Assembly (NCBI GenBank): GCA_003952965.2
Contig: CM025850.1
Location: forward strand, 15,479,553 to 15,543,552
Length of the DNA: 64,000 bases
Direction of reading: 5' to 3'
DNA from: Morella rubra
Lineage: Eukaryota > Streptophyta > Magnoliopsida > Fagales > Myricaceae
The notes under the pieces were generated by a model, which did no database searches, was not told the origin of the DNA, and saw nothing but the letters and a program-made list of their open reading frames with translations. The position numbers were made by a program, and so were the translations under genes. Shown piece after piece: positions 36,653 to 48,330 of this stretch (its first letter is position 1; every line of letters starts with the position of its first letter).

Positions 36653-38643
36653 GGGCACGTTTGTTTTCACAATTATTCTAGAATACAAATGTATTCACAA
36701 AACCAACATCCAAAATCTTAAAAATTTGGGAAAAAGTATCCAAACAGTCCCTGTGATTTCACATTGTGACAAAATAGTCCCTGTGGTCAGTAAATTGTTG
36801 CACAGTGGTCCCTCCGTCAATCCCCGTGAAACCATTAACGGAGAACGCTGACGTGTCAATAATTTACCATGTGAACATTGATGAGTTGGCAATTTTCACA
36901 TGTGGCCACCTCACATAATATTTAAAAAATAAATAAATTTACAGAAAAGTACCCAAACAGTCCCTGTGGTTTCACGTTGTGACAAAATGGTCCCTATGGT
37001 TTCAACTTGAACAAATTAGTCCCTATGGTTAGCAAACTGTTGCACTGTGGTCCCTCCGTCAATCCCCCCGTGAAACCATTAACGGAGAATGCTAACATGT
37101 CAATAATTTACCATGTGGACACTGATGAGCTGGCAATTTTTGCACGTGGAATGCCACCTCACATAATATTTAAAAAATAAATAAATTTACAAAACGTAAA
37201 AAAAACAAAAAAAAATAAAAAGATTTGAATGCCCTAAACTTACCCCCAAATCACACTACCTTCACCGAGAAACCTTCCTCTTCACTGAGAAACTTAACTT
37301 CTCATTTGCACTGTAAATTTCCCCTTCACCTTCACCTCACTTCCCTTCCCCTCAAATCACCGAAATCCCCCATTTCACCTACTTTTTCCTTCATGTTTTT
37401 AATTTCTCGCACATCACGCAAATCCCCCAAATCTTGCTGCCTTTTTTAGTCGCCCAAATCTCCCATACGAGCACTAATGACACTTTCTAAGTTTCTCTTA
37501 AACCTTCAAGACATAAAAAGAAGCTCAGTGTCAAAATCAAGATATTCGTTGAATTAAGATATTGTTTTGAGGACTTCATGTTACAAATAAATAACCAAAA
37601 AAAAAAAAAAACAAACAAGTAAGTCACTAATCCACTACTCTTTACTAGTGATTTGAAATGCCATTAGTGATTTTGAAACTGAGCTTCTTTTTATCATTTT
37701 TTCCTTCTATTTTCTTGGCCCAAGGTTTCTCGGTGAAGGTATTGTGATTTGAGAGTAAGTTTAGGGCATTCGAATATTTTGTTTTTTTTTGTTTTTTGTT
37801 TTTTTTACGTTCTGTAAATTTATTTATTTATTTAAATATTATGTGAGGTGGCATTCCACGTGCAAAAATTGTCAGCTCATTAGTGTCCACTTGGTAAATT
37901 ATTGACACGTTAGCATTCTCCGTTAATGGTTTCAAGGGGGGATTGACGGAGGGACCACAGTGTAACAGTTTGCTAACCATAGGGACTAATTTGTTCAAGT
38001 GGAAACCATAGGGACCATCTTTTCAAAACGTGAAACCATAAATTTTTTTTACAACGTGAAACCACAGGGACTGTTTGTGTACTTTTCTGTAAATTTATTT
38101 ATTTTTTTAATATATTATGTGAGGTGGCTATTTGTGAAAATTGCCAGCTCATCGGTGTCCACATGGTAAATTATTGACACGTTAGTGTTTTCCGTTAATG
38201 GTTTCACGGGGGGATTGACGGAGGGACCACGGTGCAACAGTTGGCTGACCACAAGGACTAATGTGTTCAAATTGAAACCACAAGGACTATTTTGTCACAA
38301 CGTGAAACCACAAGGACTGTTTGGATACTTTTCTCAAAAATTTATACACAAACACCAATACATTTTACACAATCTCTAACAACTTTTCACATAAACTCTA
38401 ATACCTTTTAAAAAAAATTATAATAAATCTTCTCTCTCTATACTTTTTCACCTAACTTCAATACTTTTTTATTAAATAATTATATCAAATCATCTCTCTC
38501 TATACCTTGTTACAAACTCCAATAAAAACTAAATATCTTTAAAACTTTTCACCAACTTTACACAAAAACCTATAAAACTCTAATCTATATAAATATTCAC
38601 AATTCTATCAAAATCCTACAGTTTTTACAAAACGAACACCCCC
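36653..38643. mobile_element. Tourist-like element inserted in hAT 1, itself carrying a MULE
   Basis: Flanked by TTA (36650-36652, 38644-38646). Ends GGGCACGTTTGTTTTCACAA and (inverted) GGGGGTGTTCGTTTTGTAAA match the 14093 and 15366 elements. The paralogous hAT at 57975-57995 reads GCAGAAGACTTAAAAAAAGC with a single TTA, so the pre-insertion site is visible in the same window. Without the nested MULE the element is about 375 bp. Confidence 0.9.
36729..38335. mobile_element. MULE-type foldback element with about 0.5-kb inverted arms
   Basis: Ends GGAAAAAGTATCCAAACAGT and (inverted) GAGAAAAGTATCCAAACAGT. Flanks AAAAATTTG (36720-36728) and AAAAATTTA (38336-38344) match at 8 of 9, fitting a Mutator 9-bp target duplication. 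Each arm is two tandem units of about 220-240 bp, both carrying CCAAACAGTCCCTGTGGTTT, TGGTCCCTCCGTCAATCCCC and AACGGAGAA.GCT. The central 450 bp (about 37275-37735) include C-rich/T-rich sequence and no transposase. Non-autonomous. Confidence 0.85.
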
Positions 38644-41199
38644 TTAAAAAAGGATTTCAACTTCCTATTTTCCATATCATAAAGCTTTATACAATCTCTA
38701 GCCACAGTAACACGACAAGGCACATTAAACTTCGGTTCTATTTTCCAACAAACTTTTTTAAACTTGATCGAATCCACAAATCTAAAAGACAATTCATCAC
38801 AAATGACCATTTCAGCAATTCCCATACAAATACCTTTAGGATCATACTTATGAAACCCCACTTTGTTAATTGCACTAGCCTCAAACCCTTCCCCTTTCTT
38901 GTCAAAACACAAAGTAGTTTGATTCTTATCCATTGGTCTCCTATAGGAATACTTCCTTCAATTCTCTAAGTGTTGTATCATTGATGATGTCCCATTTTTC
39001 TTAGAATGACAATAATACTCCTTAGAACAATAGTTGCATGTGGCTTTTGGGTCACTAGTGTCACAACCAAGCATTTTGATAAAATGGTCCTACACTTGGG
39101 AAGGGTCTCTACTAGCCTTCCTTTTAGAAAAGGGTCGAAGAGTAGCTCCACTTTGAGCTAGAGTATTGTTAACATTTTACGGGTTTTCAGTTACAAGAGA
39201 TAGTGCCTTATACTCTTTTATAATTATAGGGGGTAAGATTACCTCCATTAGATGTAGGACTCTCCATCTAGAATTTAGTAACAGAAAATCAGACTATGTC
39301 ACTATTAGAGAATCAAAATCAAAAATCAAAATCTAATTTGTAAAAACTAAAATATTCAATAATTCCACATACAACACGGAAATCTTAACATACAAAATTG
39401 ACGGCAAACCATTCATCAAAAACTAATTATAACAATTACTAATATATATATATAAAGATAGCATAAAAACTTGATAGCATACAAAAATATTCAACTAATA
39501 ATTACTAATTGTGAGCAAATCAGCAAAGCATTTCCCTTTTAGATCTTATTAGTTCATCTAAGAGATGCGATTTCTGTGAAAATAAATAGATCAGAACAGA
39601 TTATAAAGATACTTTCAAAATCGTTTGTTTTAAAAAAGGACGAATCACTTGAAGAAAAACCTTATCTTTGAGAGGTTCCTTTCAAGGTTCAAATTAAGGT
39701 TTTATAAGAGCCTTTGCTGAAGGCATATGTAGGCTAAAGACTAGTGTCGCGAAAAGAAAGTAGGAGTCATTATCTCTAAGGGATAAAATGCCACTGACAT
39801 AAATTAAAATACATAAAACTATTTCCCCACCAAAGCATAGCATATGAATGTGACTAGTGACCATTGACTTTAGCACGCATTGTATTATACAAAGAGAGAG
39901 GGGAAGAGATTATCAAAAGAGAGATCCCGATTGGCTTTTGATTTCTACGGATCCTACATCAAAAGAAAGAGAGATGTTCTTGTGAATGGAAAGAAAACGT
40001 GGAATCAAAAGACACAGAGAAACGAATCAAATCATCACCAAAGTCTTCGCTCTTGAAGGCCCAGCGAGGTAGAGAGCTAGTGACAGCGTGAGACCAAGGG
40101 AGAAGAGACCACAGGTGACCCGCAGTAGCTCAAGAAGGCCAGAGGGAAGAAGATGGGGGAACGACACAGGGAAGAGGAGGGGGAACGACTGACGACACAA
40201 GGCAATGAGGAGGGAACTGCGCGGCGTAGGGAAGGAAGAAGAATAAACAAATTTTTGGGGGCTGTCGTGTGTCTATTAGGGTTAGGGGTAGAAATATTCA
40301 AAAGTGTTAGTATATGGGTCGGTCAGTTCGATTTTTGGTTAACTGACCCATAACATCGAAAACCGAACATACATCTTCGATTTTAAAAAACTCTAGACTG
40401 ACAACCGAGTGGCCCAACTTGCTACCGGCCACGCCAATGGGCTTTGGCTAATTTTGGTCGGTCAGTTCAGTTCTCGGCCCATATGTGGTCAGCACTACTC
40501 TAAGCCTAACTTTTGGATTTTCAAAACCATACCAATACATCTCCAAAAATTATGAAACTTTAACTCAATCCTTTTGCAGATGTCTAGTACGAAATATCTA
40601 AAAATCATAATTTTTCAATTCTAGGTCGGCTATAAAAAATAATTCGATCTACTATTCAGATCAAGAACCTAAATTTTCCCTAACAAATCTTGAACCCAAA
40701 TCTCAATTACTCTAGGAAACCGATTAAAACTATTCCAAAAACTAAGAAATAATTAGGGCTTGATCTAGACACCCTATGGTTTGATCTCCCATAAAAAGTG
40801 TGATAAAAAGAATACAAACAAAGTCCAAAGAAATTTGAAATACCTGACTTTGCTTCAAGAAAATTAAGTCTCGATTGTTGAAAGCAAGAAAACCCTTCTT
40901 TTTCTTCTTAATTGGCATAAAAGTGTGGTGTGTAAAAATTAAAACCAATATGTAAATATATATAGACTCACACTAATAATAGACTCCCTTTTAAACTCTA
41001 AAACTTTTAATTTTAAAATTCACTGTAGTAAAATCTTCAAAATTTTAAAAGGCTCGATTAGGTCAAAGATAAAGATTCAACTATTTTAAATGAATTAACT
41101 CAAATTTCAAATTTAAAGAAGACATTTCAAATAACAAATTCAAATAGTTTTAAAAATAGAAATCTCGGGTGTTACATTCTCCCCCCTTAAAAAAAATTC

Positions 41200-44100
41200 C
41201 ATCCTCGGAATTTGCTAAGCGAAACTAACTTCTAACTTATTGACTTGAAAATTTGGCTTCTAACCTCAATCTTCAAACAAATGCAGATGCTTAGATCGTA
41301 TTTCTTCCTTAAGTTCCCACGAAGCTTCCTCTCCAGAATGATTGTTTCACAGTACTTTTACTGGGAGAATTTTCTTTGTACGTAATTCGTGCTCCTTTGT
41401 GTCCAAGATTCGTATAAGCTTCTCCACATAAGTCAAGTTCTCCTGAATCCTTAAGGGTTTGTAATCAATGACATGAGTAGGGTCGAGAATATATTTTTGC
41501 AATAAAGACACATAGAATACATCATGCATTCCCGAAAGACTTGGTGGCAATGCAACCTTATATGCCACTGGACCGATCCGATCAAGTATCTCAAAAGGAC
41601 CAACATATCATGAACTCAATTTTCCCTTCTTCCCAAATCGCATTACCCCTTTTAAAGGAGCTACCTTCAAGAAAACCTTATCACCACTTCAAATTCAAGT
41701 TCTCACCGACGATTGTCAACATAACACTTCTGTCTACTTTGAGTAACCTTTAGTCTTTCACGTATCAAATCAAGTTTCTCTACCATTGTTTGAATTATCT
41801 CTGACCCAAAATCCTCCGTTCACCTACTTCATCCCAATACAAAGGAGATCGACATCTTTTCCATATAATGCCTCTATGGTGCCATCCCAATACTTGCTTG
41901 ATAACTATTATTATAAGCAAACTCCACTAGAAGTAGATACTTAATCCAACTTCCCTTAAATTCAAGCACGCAAGCTCGCAACATGTCTTCCAGAATCTGA
42001 ATGGTCCTTTCTGTCTGACCGTCTGTTTGAGGGTGGTAAGCTGTACTAAAATTTAATTAAGATCCCATAGCCTTCTGCAAACTCCTCTAAAACTTTGAAG
42101 TATAATGTGGATCTCTATTGAAACTATAGACACTGGCACCCCATGCAAACGAAACAATTTCCTAAACATATAATTTTGCTAACCTCCATGGAATGACTAA
42201 CTTTGACTGGAATAAAATGAGCGGTCTTCTTCAGTCGATCAACAACTACTCAAATTGAATCCTGCCCAGTCGGTGCTTGCAGTAAACCTGAAACAAAATC
42301 CATTGAGATGTGCTCCCATTTCCACTCCAGAATTTAATGGCTTATTATGGTCCTATTGGTCTTTGATATTCTGCCTTCACTTGCTGACATGTTAACATTA
42401 CTCCACAAATTTGGCATCTCCCTCTTCATATTGTTCCACCACAAAAACTCCTTCAAATCCTGACACATTTTAGTGCTCCCTGGATGAACAGTAAAGAAGA
42501 GCGATGAGCTTCTTCCAAAATAACCCTTTTAATATTCTCATCATTAGGCACACAGTTGATTTCGATATCTTAATATCCCATCCTCCGATATGTTGAATTT
42601 TGATTTGACCCATTTCGGACCTCCGTTATGAGCTTCATCAATCCCTGCATCAAGCAACTGAGCTTCCTTAATTCTTTCCACCAAAGTTGATTGAATCACC
42701 ATACTTGCCAAAAGAACTCTATGATCATCTTCGACAACCTTAATCCTTGATCTCTCCAGGTCCATTCTGATATGATGCTGACTAATCAAAGTGGACATTG
42801 AAACTCTAGATGTTTTTCTACTCAATGTGTCTGCTACTGCATTAGCCTTTCCCGGATGGTAACTAATTGTACAATCATAATCTTTGATTAGTTCCAATCA
42901 TCTTCTTTGCCTTATATTCAACTCTTTCTGAGTAAATGGCTTTATGATCAGTAAATATCACACACTGCTCTCCATAAAGATAATGCCTCCAAATCTTCAA
43001 AACAAAAACTACTGCTGCTAATTCCAAATCATGGGTAGGGTAATTCTGCTCATAACCCTTCAACTGTTGAGACGCATACAACAACCTTTCCTATTCTGCA
43101 TCAACACACAACCCAAACCCTTCTGTGATGCGTCACTGAAGATCACAAAGCCTCCACTTCGAGATGGAATAGTTAACATTGGTGCAGTTACAAGTCTTTG
43201 TTTTAGTTCTTGAAAACTCTGTTCACAAATCTCTGTCCACTCAAACTTAATATTCTTCCGTGTTAGTGCGTCAACGAAACTGATATCTTCGAAAAACCCT
43301 CTACAAATCTCCGATAATATCCTACAAGACCTAGAAAGCTCCTTACTTCGTGAACGTTGGTTGGTGTTGGCCAATTCACAACTGCCTCCACTTTGCTTGG
43401 ATCTATAGAAATGCCCTCCTTTTGAGACGAGATGACCCAAGAACGTGATCTCCTCCAACCAAAACTCGCACTTTTTGAGTTTAGCATACAACTTCTCTCT
43501 CTTAATACTTGCAATGCTAACCTCAAATGATTGCATGCTCCTCTTGATTCTTTGAATATATTAAGATGTCATCGATAAAGACCATAACAAACTGATCTAA
43601 ATACTCACGAAAAACTCTATTCATCATATCCATGAATGCAGCTGGTGCGTTTGTCAATCCGAATGGTATCACTAAAAACTCATAATGACCATACCGAGTT
43701 CGGAATGCAGTTTTTGAAATATCTTCTGCCTTAATATTCAATGAGTGATAGAACGAAGATTGATCTTAGAAAAGACTTGAGCTCTCTATAACTGATTAAA
43801 AAGATCATCGACACGTGGCTATTCTTAATCGTGAAATTAATTCTTAATCAATGAGTAAATCCGTTGATTCATCCTTTTTCTTCATAAATAAAACCGGTGT
43901 TCCCCAAGGTGACACACTAGGTCTTATGAAACCCTTGTCTAACATTTTTGTAGTTGCTCCTTAAGTTCTAACAACTCCGACGGTGCCATCCTATAAGGTG
44001 CCTTAGAGACTGGTGTTGTTCCTTGGGAGTAGATCAATAGAAAATTCGATCTCACGATCTGGGGGCAATCCATAAAATCTTCAGGAAAAACATCAGGTCC

Positions 44101-44950
44101 TTTGCTACTGGAATCTGTTCCAAATTTGTCTCATTCTTTGGTGCTTCCACTACAAAAGTCAAATAACCCTGACATCCTTCACAAAGTAGCATTCTTGCTT
44201 GGATGGCTAACATTACTGGCGGGAGGGAACACACACACGATTCGATAAATTTAAATTCTGGATTTTCTGTGGGTCTCAAAATCACTTCCTTGCTTCGACA
44301 ATCTATACTCGCGTAATTAGATGCTAGCCAATCCATCCTTAGGATAACATTGAATCCATGCATGTTCAATACAACTAGATCTGTAGAAGCACTCTTCCAT
44401 CTATACTTATTAGACAACCTCTAATCACCTTCTTACATATGATAGAACTCCCTGACGGAGTAGCTACTGCCAAATTTTTCTTTAATGGTTGAGTCTTAAC
44501 TCCACATGTTCTAAGATAACTAATAGCCACAAAAGAGTGGGTCGTCTTTATCAACGAGCTCACTAAAATTTTTCACTTCAAACCCGACAACCCTATCAAT
44601 AATCCTCGGGTTAAGGTCCATCTTCAAATTTTCGAGACTTCCTTTCTTCATCTGGAATCAGGTACAGGGCAAAGCGAGAGAGCTCCACAAACTTAGATGC
44701 ATATTGGACCGTCATCGAACCTTGATTCAAAGTAGCAAATTCTCTTGCCTTAGCTTCCCTTATTGATTTGGGAAAATAACGCTTGAAGAATACTTCCTTA
44801 AACTTTTCCCACGTAATAGCTACTCCCTTAGGCTCTTGCTCCAGAAGCAATTTCCTTGAATTCCACCAATGCTTTGCTTCACAGTTAACTTAAACGCAGC
44901 AAACATAACTTTTTGCTCATCAGTGCACCCCTATAAGACTTAGAATCTAT
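41200..44950 (-). pseudogene. Ty3/gypsy gag-pol remnant
   Basis: Read on the - strand. A gag fragment at 44930-44611 has ITWEKFKEVFFKRYFPKSIR and TVQYASKFVELSRFA. A protease-region piece at 44417-44052 has FNVILRMDWLASNYASIDCR. Reverse transcriptase at 43741-43263 has [20 protein letters not shown], the FIDDILIYS active-site block and FLGLVGYYRRFVEGFS. RNase H at 43200-42800 has VIFSDASQKGLGCVLMQN and TISYHPGKANAVADTLSRK. Decayed integrase lies at about 42540-41750, and a chromovirus-like tail at 41568-41347 has LPPSLSGMHDVFYVSLLQKY. Several frames, many stops; an old dead copy. Confidence 0.85.
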
Positions 44951-45724
44951 TCCATGCATTCTTACGAATCATTCCTGATAGTCTGATCTACTCTCAATTC
45001 TGCATTGTTTCAGCAGGACTAGATGGTAGAGTAGGACGTAGCATTTTTACTTTCAAATGTAGGGAGAGTGGCAGAAGGGTCTGCCTGAGATTAAGGATGC
45101 TTAAGGATGTGCGAGCCAATATCGTAAGTATGTAACTTGACTATCGATGATCAGAATTCTCTACTTCAGCACTATTATCAGGATCTATCTCTTCAGAACC
45201 ACATTAAGTTCACTAGATTGGTGAGCTACACGGTTGTAGGTCGATCAGTACATATTCCAGCAGTAGTTCAAACTGGCTCCCATCTTAATAAATTTATCAT
45301 TTGTCCTTGGAATCATCTTGGTCTGGACACCTATATTTTTCAAACACTAGAATATTATAATTAATTGATTTATTCAGGGAATTCTAGATAAGTTACAGAC
45401 TATAGGGGTCAGTGTCCTATATAAATATTAACTAATGTATTGTATATAATTATTCTTTTATTACATTGTATAAGAATTAATTAAAACTCCTATATAGTAT
45501 TCACTTATTACTATCAATATTCCAAATCAACTACATATTGTACATACTCTGATCATTCTTAAATATTATATACACTATCAACTATCCTCTATACCGAATA
45601 CCTATTCCTCGTTTACATGTCTATTATAATAATCTCTATATATATCCAGTTTTGTTATTGTAGTACCTAGTAATATGGTACACCTCATCAGCTCCCATAC
45701 ACTCTCCTCAATGGTTCGTAGAAT
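44951..45724. other. 5' part of the gypsy internal region, poorly conserved
   Basis: The gag N-terminus and leader are expected here (- strand), but beyond about 45000 no gag motif can be read. A weak match to the primer-binding site complement (GCTCCCATACA against GCTCTGATACCA) lies near 45690. The texture is like the anomalous tract further right. Confidence 0.35.
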
Positions 45725-48330
45725 AGGTTGACTTTTACAAACCATAAACAATAAGACTTTTGATTTAACAACATATCTAAAAAAATGTGGAATAAACTTT
45801 ATTTAAAAACTTCAATAAGTCTCTCTTAATAAAGCTTAAAAACTCTTTTAGAATGCAAAGACAAATCTAAATATAATTAGACACAAACTAGAGTTAGAAA
45901 TTTATTCTAATAATCTCTCAATTACCCGCCCATGTGTCATCTAATCTTGGCTATCGACACGCTCTTAATCAGCATCTGAAAATAAAGAAATCAATAGCGG
46001 GTGAGTTTGACAACTCAGTAAAAAAGATCATTATGCTAGTGTGTATCCCATGAGCCACACTGTAACAGTAAAAAACTAAATATTTAAAAATTTTCTAAAC
46101 TAATCAAAGCTATTTTTGACAATTTCAATAAAATATCTTTATCAATAAAACACTTTTATCTATATAATATAATACTATAGAAAATCCATATAACTATAAC
46201 TGTAAAACAATTTTTATCTTTCATAATAATACTTTAGAAAATCAATTTTATCTATATAAGAAAATCTCTTTGGCAATAACTGTGGTCACGTTTACCCCGT
46301 GACAGGGTTTGTGCAATTGTTACCTAGTTTGGGATCAACCAAACTAAGCCAATACTATGAGTAGAATTCTTCCTTACTAAGGCTTGGTTATGTCCAAGTG
46401 TGCACTCGGTAAGAATCTACAAAATAAACCACTCCGTTTCCAAAATGGGTGCACTCAATAGGTTGCAATTGGTATCAATGCGCTTAAAAATACATATATA
46501 ACATATCATGACGATAACATCACTTTAAACTTTGTATCTTTCATTTCTTTTCGTGAAATATCATGCACAAATCTTGAATAATAATAAATATCAAAAAGCT
46601 TTGATTCAAACATTGAATACATCATGAAATATCATTGGACATAAAAATAGGCTCATATTTACACATTTCATGCTATAATATTTGAACTCTTATTCATTAT
46701 GTTAGACATATAATTGATAACGCTGATCCCAGTAAAACTCCGATGTTTTCAATCAAACAACATGTGCCAAGTTATATTTTCAAAATTTCACCCCTCCAAA
46801 GTTAATTATTTACAGAGAGATGCAAGTCATACAATGCCAAGATTATCCCGCTGGTATACCTTATTGAATCATGCTAGTCAAAGATGTCTTGTATCTTGAA
46901 CACTGTATAGTAGACACTAACGAGTGTTAACTCGTTGATATATAGATAATTATTATTTAATTAATTGCACCATTCAAATTCTAAGTTAGATTCTGAACTT
47001 TGAAATCAATTTATAAAATAACAGTCTCCAGACTGGATATACACAAGGCGGAATTGTTGCAAACTCCATATTAATTTTGCTGTTAGGAGAGAGATATTAG
47101 AAATACAAGATAATCACTGGATATCTAAACACCATAATAATAAATAAATGATTCATTCATACCTGAGAGACAGATATAAATTTAGACTAAATAATTGAAA
47201 AGATTTATATAATCACAGCATATTCTCATTGTTTATATACCTCCAGGTCTATATATACATTCTATCATTAACTCATGTCTCACTTGAATATCGACTAATC
47301 AATAGAAAGCCCTGAATAATTAGGGTAACTAAACGCACACCATGCTAGCCCTTATAACAATTCTAACTAGAATTTCATTATATATTTGAGTTCACAGATA
47401 AATCCACAAATCTTCCTAGACAATCTTATATTACCAATATACAATCAGCTCACATACTATGAGTAGTAACTAATCGTCTTCCTTCAATGATTACCCTAGT
47501 GAGGATTCATATGTCTAATAAAGCTCCAAAATATCGATCCCAGAAGCCTACTATATGTACATCCCGATGTGGCAAAACTCAATTTGTCCAGTCTACAGGA
47601 CTTATCACTTCACAGAGCAACTCGATGGTATGCGCTGTGCATATCAGACTAATCGCGTTATATCCTAGCATATATTCGAGGACCACACTATACACCGAAA
47701 TACGATGCTACATTATAATGAAGATATCTGTGAAAGAGATAGATATAGACACCCTATGGTTTGATCTCTCATATTATCACATTGGATTACACATTCCTCA
47801 GCTTATTAACCACATCGATTCTAAAGACAATCTCCAAATTATCCCACTGAGTATATTTGCTCCATCTTCGAGAACAAATTGTGCCTCTAGAGTAGAATTC
47901 GAGAACAAAAGATATCACACTTCATACTTGTCTTTCCCGCATTGTATCTGTTGCATATGGAATAGTAAGTATGCTCGGTCGAGTAGAAAAAATTTAACAA
48001 TATGTCAAACTTCATAATAGTAGTATGATTCCTCTCACACGTATATAAAAGACTGCCGGTGTGGAAAAATTTTAAACACTTGCATTATAAGATTTTAAAA
48101 TAATGTACAAAAAGATCATTGCATAATGATATATTTATAAGGTTCTGTCACGGTAAGTGAAACACTAAGATATATAAAATTACAGACTATTTTATATTAT
48201 GTGTACACTAGTCGATTCATTTATGCAGAAGAAATGTCAATTTTTTTAAAAAAAAAAAAGACATTTCAAATATTAAGTAACAAATTTAAATAATTTTAAA
48301 ATAGAAGTACCATTTGACACGGTGTATCTT
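45725..48330 (-). mobile_element. Probable 5' LTR of the gypsy element (degraded)
   Basis: Matches the 3' LTR at three separated blocks: AATCTCTCA.TTACC.GCCCATGTG..ATCTAATC (about 45910-45960), GACACCCTATGGTTTGATCTC (47750-47770), and GACATTTCAAATA..AACAAATTTAAATA..TTTTAAAATAGAA (48262-48307). It would be about 2.6 kb against 1.1 kb left in the 3' LTR, so one copy has lost or gained sequence. TG..CA ends and target duplication are not readable. The 176-codon open frame at 47487-48017 lies inside it and has no recognised domain. Confidence 0.5.

Larger units (their letters stand above)
34317..39200 (-). pseudogene. hAT transposase remnant (BED zinc finger, RNase H fold, dimerisation domain)
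   Basis: Read on the - strand in order. BED zinc finger around 39150-38950 (VWDHFIKMLGCDTSDPKATC, then CSKEYYCHSKKNGTS). Helical block 38933-38625 (CDELSFRFVDSIKFKK, CRVTVARDCIKLYD). RNase H-fold block 36343-36146 (MRCCVHILNLIVNEGLKES). DUF4413-like block 35160-34825 (LHVTSNAYFQELCMIQKQLS, FIAVVIDPQCKMFGL). C-terminal dimerisation 34544-34317 (ISTVSSESTFSTGGHVLDPF). Domain order resembles DAYSLEEPER/RICESLEEPER-type hAT transposases. Frameshifts, stops and two nested insertions rule out an active product. Confidence 0.85.
33321..40497 (-). mobile_element. hAT transposon 1 (BED-finger type), 7.18 kb with nested insertions
   Basis: Ends GAGGGATGAACAACTGATGG and (inverted) TAGTGCTGACCACATATGGG, matching the ends of the second hAT at 56332-58794. 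Flanks CACTAAGC (33313-33320) and CTCTAAGC (40498-40505) agree at 7 of 8, consistent with a hAT 8-bp target duplication. Subterminal GGTTCGGTT/GGTCGGTC-type repeats occur at both ends. It contains a decayed transposase on the - strand, an LTR-type insertion (35124-35937) and a Tourist-like element (36653-38643) that itself holds a MULE. Without those it would be about 4.4 kb. Confidence 0.85.
32876..41176 (-). mobile_element. 3' LTR of a Ty3/gypsy element, split by a hAT insertion
   Basis: In element orientation the LTR starts TGTAACACCCGAGATTTC (from 41176) and ends GGTTTGGGACGTGACA (at 32876), the usual TG..CA ends. A polypurine tract lies just before it (reverse complement of TCTCCCCCCTTAAAAAAAA, 41178-41196). 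Excluding the hAT element at 33321-40497, about 1.1 kb of LTR remains. Blocks at 32930-33270 and 40757-41170 recur in the 5' LTR at about 45737-46080, 47735-47775 and 48262-48310. The 5 bp outside the left end are GAGTA; its partner beyond the other LTR was not found. Confidence 0.8.

Noticed and set aside
47487..48017. 176-codon open frame on the + strand
   Set aside because: It lies on the strand opposite to the gypsy element inside the probable 5' LTR, overlaps the LTR-matching block at 47750-47770, and has no recognisable domain.
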